From the IMG/VR virus record IMGVR_UViG_3300048930_000674, positions 1 to 49,995 of that record: a stretch of 49,995 nt of DNA, one strand, 5' to 3'. The notes beneath the pieces were generated by a model. The model searched no databases. It was not told the origin of the DNA and was given only the letters and a program-made list of their open reading frames with translations. Position 1 is the first letter of the stretch. Each line of letters starts with the position of its first letter. A program made the position numbers and the translations under genes. Source of the DNA: a virus. Shown piece after piece: positions 1-7,755 of the stretch.

Positions 1-127
1 AGGCGGTGCGGCACTCGCGCTTGGCGCCGCGGCGACCGCCGCGTCGATCCCGGTCAACATCGCCAGCGACCAGACCGTGCCCGTCACGGCGACCGGCGCG
101 GTCGCCGACGGCGCTGCGGCGTCGGGG
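1..127. repeat. 127-bp terminal direct repeat, left copy
   Basis: These bases are identical to the last 127 of the window (49869-49995). The reading frame of a large structural gene passes through the overlap without a break, so the two ends are the same locus and the molecule closes into a circle of 49,868 bp. An overlap of exactly 127 is a common maximum k-mer size in short-read assemblers, so it most likely marks assembly circularity and not the packaged ends. Confidence 0.97.
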
Positions 128-757
128 GCGGGCAACCCGGTCCTCATCGCCGGGCAGGACGGCACGAACGTCCAGTCGATCAACACCGACTCGACGGGGC
201 GCGTGCATGTGGCGACGATCGCCACCTCCATCGTGCCGGGCACGGCGGCGACGAACCTCGGCAAGGCCCAGGACTCCGCGATGGGCGCCACCGACACCGG
301 CGTGGCGAACCTCATGGTCCGCCGCGACGCGCCGACGAACGTCACGCCGGCCGCAGGGGACTACGCCGTCCCGCAGCTCAACAGCCAGGGCGCGCAGTAC
401 GTCCACCCGACCTTCGCGGGCTCGGCGGCGGCGTCGGTCGCGCAGATCATCAGCGCGGCGTCCGCCAATGCCACGAGCATCAAGGCGTCGGCAGGCGTCG
501 TGACGACGATCGCCGCCGTGAACAACGGGACCGCGTGGCGCTACCTGAAGCTGCACAACACCTCGACCGCGCCGACGGCGGGCTCGGGCGTCGTCGCGAC
601 CTACGGCCTGCCTCCCGGCGGCGGCATCACGCTGGCGTTCCCGACCGGCCTCGCGTTCTCGACCGGCATCGGCGCGACGATCACCGCGGGCATCGCGGCG
701 GCGGACACCGCCGTCATCGGGGCGAACGAGGTGGCGGCGACGATCACCTACCACTGA
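1..757 (+). CDS. Virion structural protein, C-terminal part (gene spans the circular junction)
   Basis: This is the 3' part of a gene that begins at 49135; codons start at base 2 here. Joined across the junction it encodes 496 residues. The protein is Ala/Gly/Thr-rich with few charged residues, as in beta-rich phage surface proteins. A motif of about 55 residues (GT..xNLGKAxDxA then GVxxLxVRxD) occurs once just before the junction and once after it, around 235-405 here, which suggests an internal duplication. The C-terminus has alternating hydrophobic beta-type sequence and ends at TGA 755-757. It sits in the accessory structural cassette between portal and minor head protein. I cannot assign it to a named family; a fibre, head decoration or tail-associated role is inferred from context. 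Confidence 0.75.
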   Translation, partial: GGAALALGAAATAASIPVNIASDQTVPVTATGAVADGAAASGAGNPVLIAGQDGTNVQSINTDSTGRVHVATIATSIVPGTAATNLGKAQDSAMGATDTGVANLMVRRDAPTNVTPAAGDYAVPQLNSQGAQYVHPTFAGSAAASVAQIISAASANATSIKASAGVVTTIAAVNNGTAWRYLKLHNTSTAPTAGSGVVATYGLPPGGGITLAFPTGLAFSTGIGATITAGIAAADTAVIGANEVAATITYH

Positions 758-768
758 CCGAGGGCCGC

Positions 769-1143
769 ATGGGCTACCTGACCGAGAAGTCGACCGCCAC
801 CGTCTACCGCTCCATCTCGGCGATCGAGCTGTCCCCGAGCGACGACTCCCTGCGCTTGACGATCACGGAAGGCATCGACGTCCCGCAGCCCGACGGCTCC
901 GTGCGCTTCGTGCCCACGCGCGCCGACTTCCGTCCCGACATCGGCGCGCAGGGGCCGGCGCTCATCAACATGCCCCTCGGCCAGCTCGCGCCCGCGCTCG
1001 GCGTGACGACGCCCGCCGACATCGCCGCCATGTCGATCCGCCAGATCATCGTTGGGCTGGTCGACTACGCCCTGACGCCGCAGCCCGCCCCCGGGCCCGA
1101 GCCCGAGCCGCCTGCACCCGAGCCCGACGCGCCGCCCGCGTGA
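769..1143 (+). CDS. Small structural-cassette protein with Pro/Glu-rich tail
   Basis: A 124-residue protein starting at ATG 769, behind AGGG and 11 bp after the previous stop. The first 100 residues look globular. The last 25 are an alternating Pro/Glu/Ala run ending in DAPPA, probably a flexible extension. No catalytic motif or membrane segment is visible. Tight spacing with both neighbours suggests co-expression with the accessory virion genes. Function is unknown. Confidence 0.7.
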   Translation: MGYLTEKSTATVYRSISAIELSPSDDSLRLTITEGIDVPQPDGSVRFVPTRADFRPDIGAQGPALINMPLGQLAPALGVTTPADIAAMSIRQIIVGLVDYALTPQPAPGPEPEPPAPEPDAPPA

Positions 1144-1151
1144 GGTAGTCC

Positions 1152-1850
1152 GTGGGCATCGAGATCCGGCAGACGGCGACGTTCAACACCGACGGCGCTC
1201 GCACGACCTCGCCGAGAGCTGTCACGCTCGCGCAGGATGTGCTTCCCGGCTCGCTGCTGGTCGTGGCGGGCGTGTCGCTCCTGTACGGCTCCTACACTTA
1301 TTCGACGCTGACTGGAGTCACGGACGATCGCAGCAACACGTGGGCCACCCCGGTCAATCATTACTCCTCGTGGGCCGCAGGGGTGTGGATGTGCGAGGCG
1401 CACGCTGCGGCGGCAGGGTCGACGACCGTGTCCCTGTCGTTCACAAACACGAGCGACCTGTCCCTGTCGATCGCGGTGATGGAGGTCACGGGCGCGGCGC
1501 AGGCGAACGCGCGTGAAACCTACGTGACCGGCAAGGCGACGACGACCGGCTCCAGCGTCACGACCGCCACGACCAGTCCGCTGTCGCAGCCCGACTGCCT
1601 GCTGATCGGCGTGGGCGGCGGCGCGTTCGGCGTGCCCGCTGGGACCGACGATTGGGACTCCAAGTTGGCGGTCAACAACGGCGGGTCGCGCATCGGCACG
1701 CAGATCCTCGCGCGCGTCGTCAGCTCGACCGATGCCGTGTCGATGACCGTCAATCACGAGTCGACCGCGAACGCGCGGCATTCGTTGATGGCGGTCTACA
1801 AGGCGGCGCTCGCGGGCGGGCGGCTGTCGATGATGGGCTGCGGCAACTAG
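1152..1850 (+). CDS. Accessory virion protein, paralogue of the 20481 gene
   Basis: A 232-residue protein with a GTG start at 1152 preceded by GAGGTAG at good spacing. It is rich in Thr, Ser and Val and looks beta-stranded. Residues about 145-222 match the product of 20481-21443 in order and spacing: LLIGVGGG.FG.P, then W, then VNNGG.RIG.Q, then DAV and a final small-residue strand. The two genes are therefore diverged paralogues, one in the cassette before the head genes and one beside the tail tip. A carbohydrate-binding or fibre-associated jelly-roll role is plausible but inferred; no enzyme motif is seen. Confidence 0.75.
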   Translation: MGIEIRQTATFNTDGARTTSPRAVTLAQDVLPGSLLVVAGVSLLYGSYTYSTLTGVTDDRSNTWATPVNHYSSWAAGVWMCEAHAAAAGSTTVSLSFTNTSDLSLSIAVMEVTGAAQANARETYVTGKATTTGSSVTTATTSPLSQPDCLLIGVGGGAFGVPAGTDDWDSKLAVNNGGSRIGTQILARVVSSTDAVSMTVNHESTANARHSLMAVYKAALAGGRLSMMGCGN

Positions 1851-1859
1851 GAGCGGGCG

Positions 1860-4757
1860 ATGCTTCTCCTGCTCCTGCGCTTCATCCCGCGCGAGTACAC
1901 CGAAGCGCGCACCGACTCGGGCTCGGCGTCGTTCTCGACGTCGGTCGGGCTGTTCGCGCAGGCCGCTGACACCGAGTCCGCCTCCGCGTCCGACTCTGCT
2001 GCCGTCACTTTGGTGCGGGTCGGGGCGCGCACGGACGCCGCGACTGGCAGCGACGCAGCGACGACCGTCGCGACCCTGCTCGCCGCCGACACCGAGTCCG
2101 CGACCGCGTCCTCCTCGCAGGTCGCCGGGCAGCTCGCTGTCGCGTCCGACACCGAATCGGCCACGGCGTCCGAGTCCGAGGCGGTCACGACGACGCGCGT
2201 CGGCGCGACGACGGACATCGGCACCGCGACCGACTCCTCGACTCAGGCGTCGGTACGTGCGGGCGCTTGCACGGACACGGGCACGGCGTCGTCGGCGCAG
2301 TCGAGCGCCGCGACATTCGTGGCTGCGGACACCGAGTCGGCCACGGCGTCGGCGACCGAGACGATCGCGTGGCCGAAGGCGATCACGGAAGCGGGCACAG
2401 CAACCGAAGCACCGCTGCCCAACGCGATCCGCAACCCCGATGCGAGTCAGGGCGCAGCGGTCGGCGCGCCCGGCACCGCCCCGGACCTGTGGAATGTTCC
2501 GACCTCGACTGGGGGGCTTGCCCGAGAGGTCGTCGCGATCGGCGTCGATGGCAGCACGGGCCTGCCCTACATCGACATTCGGTGGGCTGGCACGACGGTC
2601 GGTACGTCGACCTCGCTTGCCAACTTCGATCAGCTCCTCGGCATTGCGGCCTCGCCGGGTCAGGTGTGGCGCACGACGGCGCGCGTGGCTCTTGTGGGCG
2701 GGAGCCTAGCGGGGCTGACGTCCATTCGCCTGTCGACGCTGTACCGCTGGTCGGGCGCGCAGCTCAACGAGTCTAGCCTTCACCTTCAGTCGACGCTCGA
2801 TGGCACGCTGCGGGAGTTCACGACCCCGTTCGCGATCGCCACCCGCACCGAGACGACGAACGTCGTCGCGCGCCTGACGGCGTACTACCCCGCCGGCACG
2901 GCGCTCGACTTCACGATCCGGTTGTGCGCGCCGAATCTGGAGCTGTTCGCTGCGCTCGCGACCACGACGCGCGTGGGTGCGGTCACCGACGCTGCCGCCG
3001 CCTCCGAGTCCGAGACGGCCTCCGTCGTCTACCCGAACGCGCGCACCGACACGGGCACGGCAAGCGAGTCGGCGTCGATCGCATGGCCGAAGGCGTTCAC
3101 GGAGTCCGCGACCGCCTCCGAGTCCGAGACGGTCAGCACGACGCGCGTCGGCGCTGACACTGAGTCGGCATCGGCGTTCGACTCCGCCACGACCGGCGTC
3201 GCCTCGCCGCGCGACCGCACCGACACCGGCACCGCGTCCGATACGCCAACCGCCACGACGACTCGCGTCGGCTCGGTCACGGAGGCAGCGACGGCTGGCG
3301 ACTCGGCTGTCGCGACGACGACTCGCGTCGGAGCCGTCACCGACGCCGCGAGCGCTACTCGCGCCAACCTCGTCACGACGACTCGCGTCGGGGCCGACAC
3401 CGAGGCGGCGGACGCCGGCGACACGGCGACAACCCTTGCGGCGCTCGGGTCGAGCCGCACCGATGCCGCGAGTGCAGCCGACTCCGCCGCGATCGCATGG
3501 CCGAAGGCGCAGACCGACGGCGCGACCGCAACGTCCTCCGTCAGCACGGCGCATGTCGCGCTCGCCGACGTCTCCGAGCCAGCCGCCGCCGGCGACGCCG
3601 CCGACGCAGGGGCGATCGCCGCCCGGGTGCGGACCGACAGCGGCGTGGCGTCCGACGCCGCCGCCGTCGGCTCGGTGCGCCCAGTCGCGATCACCTTCGC
3701 GGCCTCGGCGTCCGACTCGGCGAGCTCGTCCGAGACGAACGCCGACACCATCGTCATGGGCGCGGCGGCCGAGGATGTGCCGTCCTCGCTCATCGTCGCC
3801 AACGAGGCGCAGCTCGACACCGCCGGCGCCACGATGGACGCCGCCGGCGCCGCCTCATTCTTGGCCGCCCGGTCGGAGTCGGCATCCGCCTCGCTGTCGA
3901 TCGTCGTCGCCGCGGCCCTGCCCGCGCATACCGTCGACGAGGCGGGGGCCAGCGACACCAGCGACGCCGCCGCGATCGTCCCGGTCGTCAACGCCGAGGA
4001 GGCCACCGCGGGGTTCGCCGCCTCGACGGCGCTCATCCGTGCCGGCGCCACAACCCTTTCCGCCGCCGCCGCGCAGACCGCCGCCACGACGATCGAGGCG
4101 CAGGACGCCCTCCATGAGGCCGCCGCGGCATCGGATGCGCTCTCCTCCCGGCTCGATGCCGTCGCAACGGCTGTCGACGCGCTGGACGCGTCCGAATCGG
4201 GATCCGCTGGCTTCTCCTCGACCGACTGGACGATGGACGAGGCCGGGGCCGTGGTCGAGGCCCAGGCCACCGCTACGCGGCTCGGTGAGTCGGTGGACTC
4301 GGCTGGCGCCGACGTGTTCCTCGACAACCGGGGCGAGTTCGGAATCGACGCCGAGATGGCGGCCGCCGCCGGCGACAGCGCCGTCGCCAGCATCGAGTCG
4401 ACCAGGTCCAGTACCGAAGGGGCTGGCGCCGACATCACCGTCGCGACCTCCTCGGTGCTGTCCGTGACCTCGACCCAGGCGTCGCAGGCGTCGTCCTCGG
4501 AGGCCTCGCTCGCGCGATTCCTGGGCGCCGTGATCGAGTCGGTCGAGCCGTCGGCCTACCTCGAGACAGACCTCACGACGGGCCTGCGCCCGACGTTCGT
4601 GTTCCGCCGGAACGTCTTCGAGGAGGACCGCACGCTGGTACCCGATGTCGAGCCCCGAACGGTCGTGGCGCCCAGGCGGGACCGGGTCCGCAGGGTCGAC
4701 GCGGAGGACCGTACCAGCATCGCCCGCGACCGGCGTGTCGTGCGGCTCGAGGAGTGA
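1860..4757 (+). CDS. Giant Ala/Ser/Thr/Asp/Glu repeat protein with an inserted globular domain
   Basis: A 965-residue protein. Most of it is a degenerate repeat of about 20 residues built on TTRVGA, T-D/E, A/S-rich and D-S-A-T motifs. The DNA shows this too: a 17-bp unit starting ACGACGACTCGCG recurs at 3255, 3315 and 3375, exactly 60 bp apart. Residues about 185-360 break the pattern with a Trp/Tyr-containing segment (DLWNVPTSTGG to LDFTIRLCAPNLEL) that looks like a folded carbohydrate-binding-type domain. The last 50 residues are Arg/Asp/Glu-rich. Composition suggests an extended surface fibre. It lies just ahead of a fibre-tail adaptor gene. The role as a virion fibre is inferred. Confidence 0.85.
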   Translation: MLLLLLRFIPREYTEARTDSGSASFSTSVGLFAQAADTESASASDSAAVTLVRVGARTDAATGSDAATTVATLLAADTESATASSSQVAGQLAVASDTESATASESEAVTTTRVGATTDIGTATDSSTQASVRAGACTDTGTASSAQSSAATFVAADTESATASATETIAWPKAITEAGTATEAPLPNAIRNPDASQGAAVGAPGTAPDLWNVPTSTGGLAREVVAIGVDGSTGLPYIDIRWAGTTVGTSTSLANFDQLLGIAASPGQVWRTTARVALVGGSLAGLTSIRLSTLYRWSGAQLNESSLHLQSTLDGTLREFTTPFAIATRTETTNVVARLTAYYPAGTALDFTIRLCAPNLELFAALATTTRVGAVTDAAAASESETASVVYPNARTDTGTASESASIAWPKAFTESATASESETVSTTRVGADTESASAFDSATTGVASPRDRTDTGTASDTPTATTTRVGSVTEAATAGDSAVATTTRVGAVTDAASATRANLVTTTRVGADTEAADAGDTATTLAALGSSRTDAASAADSAAIAWPKAQTDGATATSSVSTAHVALADVSEPAAAGDAADAGAIAARVRTDSGVASDAAAVGSVRPVAITFAASASDSASSSETNADTIVMGAAAEDVPSSLIVANEAQLDTAGATMDAAGAASFLAARSESASASLSIVVAAALPAHTVDEAGASDTSDAAAIVPVVNAEEATAGFAASTALIRAGATTLSAAAAQTAATTIEAQDALHEAAAASDALSSRLDAVATAVDALDASESGSAGFSSTDWTMDEAGAVVEAQATATRLGESVDSAGADVFLDNRGEFGIDAEMAAAAGDSAVASIESTRSSTEGAGADITVATSSVLSVTSTQASQASSSEASLARFLGAVIESVEPSAYLETDLTTGLRPTFVFRRNVFEEDRTLVPDVEPRTVVAPRRDRVRRVDAEDRTSIARDRRVVRLEE

Positions 4758-4760
4758 TCC

Positions 4761-5048
4761 ATGGCAAGTTCGATCCCCACCTTCACCAAGGACGCGAGCG
4801 AGAGGCTCGACTACACGGTCGACTGGACCGCGTGGCTCACCGGCGGCGATACGATCGCAGCGGCGCCCACCTGGACCGTGCCGGCCGAGCTGACGAAGGA
4901 CGCCCAGGGGCATGACAGCACCCGCGCCACCGTCTGGCTGACCGGTGGCGTACCCGGTCGGACCTACACGGTGGAGTGCCGCATCACCACCGTCCAGGGG
5001 CGGATCGCCGAGCGGGCGTTCGTGCTGGCGGTCGTCGACCGGCGCTGA
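4761..5048 (+). CDS. Phage fibre-tail adaptor-like protein
   Basis: A 95-residue single-domain protein. The pattern LDYTVDW..WL.GGDTI, then TWTVP, then ATVWLTGG..G..YTVECRITT..GR..ERAF.L.V is that of the small Ig-like phage fibre-tail adaptor family. The start ATG 4761 lies 3 bp after the previous stop, so it is probably translationally linked to the giant repeat protein. It probably helps attach a fibre to the virion. Family recognition is by eye; the partner is inferred from adjacency. Confidence 0.75.
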   Translation: MASSIPTFTKDASERLDYTVDWTAWLTGGDTIAAAPTWTVPAELTKDAQGHDSTRATVWLTGGVPGRTYTVECRITTVQGRIAERAFVLAVVDRR

Positions 5049-5054
5049 TCGGCG

Positions 5055-6257
5055 ATGACCCCGAAGCAGTTCGCGAGGCTGCCGCCCAAGCGCGCGATCG
5101 CGTACATGCGCGGCCGGAAGGTGGCGCTGCCGGACGACTACTACTCGCGCGCCGGCACCTATCGGCAGCAGGCCTTCTCGATCGCCGGACTCGCGAGCCT
5201 GGACGCGCTGCAGGCGGTACTGGACAGCCTGAACGACGCGCTACGACGTGGCGAGTCGTTCGCCGACTGGAAGCGCAGCGCCGTCGACCAGCCCGAGCTC
5301 GGGGTGCTGCCCAAGCACCGCCTCGAGAACATCTTCCGCACCAACCTGCAGGGCGCCTATGCCCGCGGCACGTACCAGCGCCAGGCCGAGGTTGCCGACC
5401 GCCGGCCGTACCTGATGTACGACGCCGTCAACGACTCGCGCACCCGCCCTAGCCACCGCGCGATGGACGGCTTCATCGCCCGGCACGACGACCCGATCTG
5501 GGCGAAGTGGCGCCCGCCTGTCGGGTACCGCTGCAGGTGCGCCGTGATCTCGTTGACAGAAGCGCAGGCCCGCGCCCGAGGCCTGGCCGAGCAGGTGCGG
5601 CCGCGCGTCGAGCCGGATCCGGGGTGGGACTACGACCGGTCCGCCGGGATCCAGCCGGGCATCGATCGGGCAGTGCGCCGTCGCAAGGCGCAGTGCGGCC
5701 CGCTCCTGTTCGCGGGGGGCGCTCCGCAGCCGCCGATCTGGTGCCGCGGCGTTGGCAAGGAGATGCTCGAGCGCTACGCGCTGGATCGCAACAAGCCGAT
5801 GCCCGAGCCGCGGCCTGCGCCGGGTCCGCTGCTAACCGAAGGCCAGGACGAGCGCTTCTACCTGACGGAGTTCATGCAGGCGTTCGGGGCGCAGTGGAAC
5901 GAGACGGTCGAGCTGACGACGCTCGGGCCGGGGTTGACCCTCGAGGTGTCGCGGGAGCTGTTCATCGTTCACGGAAGCGGCAAGTCGAAGTTGGACAAGC
6001 GCGGCAGGGCCGTGTACGCGGCCTGGATCGCGGCAGCGATTCGCGAACCGGATGAGGTCTGGGTGACGAACGACGTGCATGGCGCGCGCTTGAACCTGCT
6101 CGCGCGCTTTCGGTTCGGGGGACGACTCCACGGGATCGTGGCCGTCTTCAAGAAGCGGGGGGACGTCTGGGTCGGCTGGTCCGGGTTTCAAGCCGAACGA
6201 GAATCCTATCTCGCCGGGCTGAGAAACGGCGAACCATTGCACCGACGGGACGCGTAG
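5055..6257 (+). CDS. Minor head protein (Mu gpF-like) with C-terminal PBECR2 nuclease domain
   Basis: A 400-residue protein. Residues about 1-175 are a Mu gpF-type head morphogenesis domain, with the helical segment HRLENIFRTNLQGAYARGTY, the motif SRTRPSHRAMDG and a final GYRCRCAVISL. Residues about 265-390 match the PBECR2 class of phage-borne Barnase/EndoU/Colicin/RelE-like domains: ERFYLTEFMQAFGA, a strand ending in LFI, DEVWVTND, LLARFRF, and WVGWSG near the C-terminus. The first domain joins portal and capsid during head assembly. The second is predicted to be an RNase or tRNase delivered with the DNA or acting in the cell; that activity is inferred from the family. Decayed sequence resembling its C-terminus follows. 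Confidence 0.88.
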   Translation: MTPKQFARLPPKRAIAYMRGRKVALPDDYYSRAGTYRQQAFSIAGLASLDALQAVLDSLNDALRRGESFADWKRSAVDQPELGVLPKHRLENIFRTNLQGAYARGTYQRQAEVADRRPYLMYDAVNDSRTRPSHRAMDGFIARHDDPIWAKWRPPVGYRCRCAVISLTEAQARARGLAEQVRPRVEPDPGWDYDRSAGIQPGIDRAVRRRKAQCGPLLFAGGAPQPPIWCRGVGKEMLERYALDRNKPMPEPRPAPGPLLTEGQDERFYLTEFMQAFGAQWNETVELTTLGPGLTLEVSRELFIVHGSGKSKLDKRGRAVYAAWIAAAIREPDEVWVTNDVHGARLNLLARFRFGGRLHGIVAVFKKRGDVWVGWSGFQAERESYLAGLRNGEPLHRRDA

Positions 6258-6267
6258 ATGAGGTGAC

Positions 6268-6565
6268 GTGCGCAGGGCCATCCTGCGCAGCGTCGGGCGT
6301 AGTCCTGCTGAGGTCGATGGCCGGCATCGGCGCTACGTTGCGCGAAAGTATAGGAGCACTGCTACCTGGCTATCAAGGTCTCCCTCGAAGACGAGAGACG
6401 TAGCGTGGCGCGCGGCACGCCCCGATGCCGCGCGCCACGGGCCGCGGTCGTCTACCGCTTGCCGAGAGCGCGCGGTGGGTGGGGTGGTCCGGATACCCGG
6501 TGACGCAGGAGCGCTTGCTGGGGCAGGCGCGCGACGGGAACTTGCTGCACCGCCGAAAGGCGTGA
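6268..6565 (+). pseudogene. Decayed second copy of the PBECR2 C-terminal domain
   Basis: No intact gene covers this gap, but pieces of the preceding PBECR2 domain are readable in changing frames. RSPAEV..RHRRYVARKYR (about 6299-6355) parallels REPDEVWV..LNLLARFRF. AAVVYRL (about 6440-6460) parallels IVAVFKK. WVGWSG, then ERLLGQARDG and LHRRKA (6476-6565) parallel WVGWSG, then YLAGLRNG and LHRRDA at the end of the intact gene. At least two frame changes separate the pieces. It looks like a tandem duplication, or a replaced toxin tip, that has decayed. The continuous 257-residue frame across it is not a real gene. Confidence 0.65.
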
Positions 6566-6711
6566 CGGGAGGGGGTCCGCCCCCCAGCCCGCCCCAGCGA
6601 GGATCCTGCTCAAGCCGGCGGACGACTCGTCGACTCGCTGTTACGCCGGTGAGTCTAAGACAGGGCGCATTCCGCCGCAACGTCCGCCCGGCCACTGTCG
6701 AGTTGAGATCT
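6566..6711. other. Non-coding stretch between decayed domain and late promoter
   Basis: Only a short GC hairpin (GGGGG-TCCG-CCCCC near 6573-6586) without a T tract is visible before the promoter-like element. I see no gene and no convincing terminator here. Confidence 0.5.
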
Positions 6712-6764
6712 GCGCACCGCCGTGCGCCTTCGGCCGGCGACGCTCCGCCGCTACAACGGCGGCC
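6712..6764 (+). promoter_or_regulatory. Putative Mor-dependent late promoter ahead of the protease
   Basis: A dyad GCGCAC-N4-GTGCGC at 6712-6727 is followed after 24 nt by TACAAC (6752-6757) and after 7 nt by an ATG (6765). The same element with identical spacing occurs at 10573 and 46241. The dyad would lie at about -53 to -37, where the Mor activator of phage Mu binds its middle promoter. There is no good -35 box, as expected for an activator-dependent promoter. Control by the Mor-family gene at 44292 is inferred. Confidence 0.72.
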
Positions 6765-6809
6765 ATGGTCCACATTCTTGAGCCCTCGCGACAGGGCGGC
6801 CCGGCGTGA
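6765..6809 (+). CDS. 14-codon leader peptide coupled to the protease gene
   Basis: ATG 6765 lies exactly 7 nt after the TACAAC box, the position occupied by the portal and tail-terminator start codons at the two sister promoters. The frame runs 14 codons (MVHILEPSRQGGPA) and stops at TGA 6807-6809, which overlaps the protease GTG (6806) as GTGA. This suggests leaderless initiation on the micro-ORF followed by coupled reinitiation on the protease. The peptide itself may have no function. Confidence 0.5.
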   Translation: MVHILEPSRQGGPA

Positions 6810-7744
6810 GGCAGCCGCTGATTCTGACCGCGCCGGTCGCCTTCGAGGCCGGCGGAGCCGCTCTCCCGAAGAAGCTGCGGGGCACGGCGTACTCCGGCGG
6901 ACGGGTGCCGGACCGCAACCTCGTGATCGATCTCGCGACGACCTCGATCACCACCCCCGCGCCGCTGCTGGCCGGACACCTGTCCGGGAGCGTCGTCGGT
7001 CGCATCACCCAGGCGAGCGTCGCCAGCGCTATCGCGATTGAGGGCGACCTGTACTCCGACATCGACGACGACGCGCGGGCGATCGCCCAGAAGGCTGCAC
7101 GGGGCCATCCCTGGCAGCTGTCGGTCGGGCTGTACGGCCACACCTGGGAGGACGTGCCGCCCGGCAAGACCGTGTCGGTCAACGGACAGTCCTTCGACGG
7201 GCCGATCACCGTTCTGCGCAACGGCGTCGTGCGCGAGGTCTCCATCGTGGCGCTGGGCGCGGATCCCGCTGCCGACGCCGCCTTCTTCAATCACCATCGA
7301 GGACGATCCATGTCCGAACAGAACGCCGCGGTCGCGCAGCTCGCGACCCTGACCGTCGAGCGCGACCAGGCGCGCGCCAACGTCACCCGCCTCGAGGCCG
7401 AGAACCGCACCCAGGCCGCGAGGATCACCGAGCTCGAAGGGCAGCTCGCCACGCTCACCGAGCGGGCCCGCGCGGCCGAGACCGCGCAGCGTACGACGGA
7501 CGTGCGCGCGATGCTCCAGGAGCTCGGCCTGGAGTTCAGCGAAGCGGCGGCCGCCCCGTACCTCGCGATGAGCGCCGAGGTCTTCGCCGGCGTCCGCAGC
7601 CAACTGTCCCAGCTCAAGCCGAAGCTGCCCGCGCACCTGGCGCAGTCGGTCGCCGATCTCGGTGCCGGCGGCGGCAGCGGGCAGCAGCCCGCGCCGGGAG
7701 GTCTGCTGCTGCAGACCGTCAAGGCCCAATTCGGCATCAAGTGA
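6806..7744 (+). CDS. Prohead protease-scaffold fusion (Mu gpI-like)
   Basis: A 312-residue protein with a GTG start at 6806. The N-terminal 165 residues look like a Mu gpI-type head maturation protease, with candidate catalytic His58 in LLAGHLSG and Ser106 in WQLSVG. Residues about 170-235 form a heptad-rich coiled coil (LATLTVERDQARANV, then LEGQLATL), followed by a Gly/Pro linker and a C-terminal capsid-binding-like tail. The protease would cleave the scaffold and itself during head maturation. Position between minor head and decoration genes fits. It is read from the promoter at 6712. Confidence 0.85.
   Translation: MRQPLILTAPVAFEAGGAALPKKLRGTAYSGGRVPDRNLVIDLATTSITTPAPLLAGHLSGSVVGRITQASVASAIAIEGDLYSDIDDDARAIAQKAARGHPWQLSVGLYGHTWEDVPPGKTVSVNGQSFDGPITVLRNGVVREVSIVALGADPAADAAFFNHHRGRSMSEQNAAVAQLATLTVERDQARANVTRLEAENRTQAARITELEGQLATLTERARAAETAQRTTDVRAMLQELGLEFSEAAAAPYLAMSAEVFAGVRSQLSQLKPKLPAHLAQSVADLGAGGGSGQQPAPGGLLLQTVKAQFGIK
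7310..7744 (+). CDS. Nested scaffold protein (in-frame internal start)
   Basis: An internal in-frame ATG at 7310 (residue 169 of the protease) is preceded by CGAGGA at 6-7 nt spacing. Initiation here gives a 144-residue protein made of the coiled coil and C-terminal tail only. Lambda (C/Nu3) and Mu (I/Z) both make their scaffold from such a nested start, so the arrangement is expected. The start site is seen in the sequence; its use is inferred. Confidence 0.6.
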   Translation: MSEQNAAVAQLATLTVERDQARANVTRLEAENRTQAARITELEGQLATLTERARAAETAQRTTDVRAMLQELGLEFSEAAAAPYLAMSAEVFAGVRSQLSQLKPKLPAHLAQSVADLGAGGGSGQQPAPGGLLLQTVKAQFGIK

Positions 7745-7755
7745 GGAACTGATCC

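Noticed and set aside
3255-3391. 60-bp periodic repeats as a CRISPR array
   Set aside because: Units are part of a continuous coding frame, spacers are themselves similar, and there are no cas genes.
3029-4438. 469-codon minus-strand frame opposite the repeat protein
   Set aside because: The symmetric repeat codons open frames on both strands; only the plus frame has neighbours, start signals and a folded insert.
6268-7041. 257-codon plus-strand frame across the gap before the protease
   Set aside because: It passes through decayed PBECR2 fragments, the promoter element and the start of the protease; composition is Arg/Pro/Ser-rich and frames change within it.
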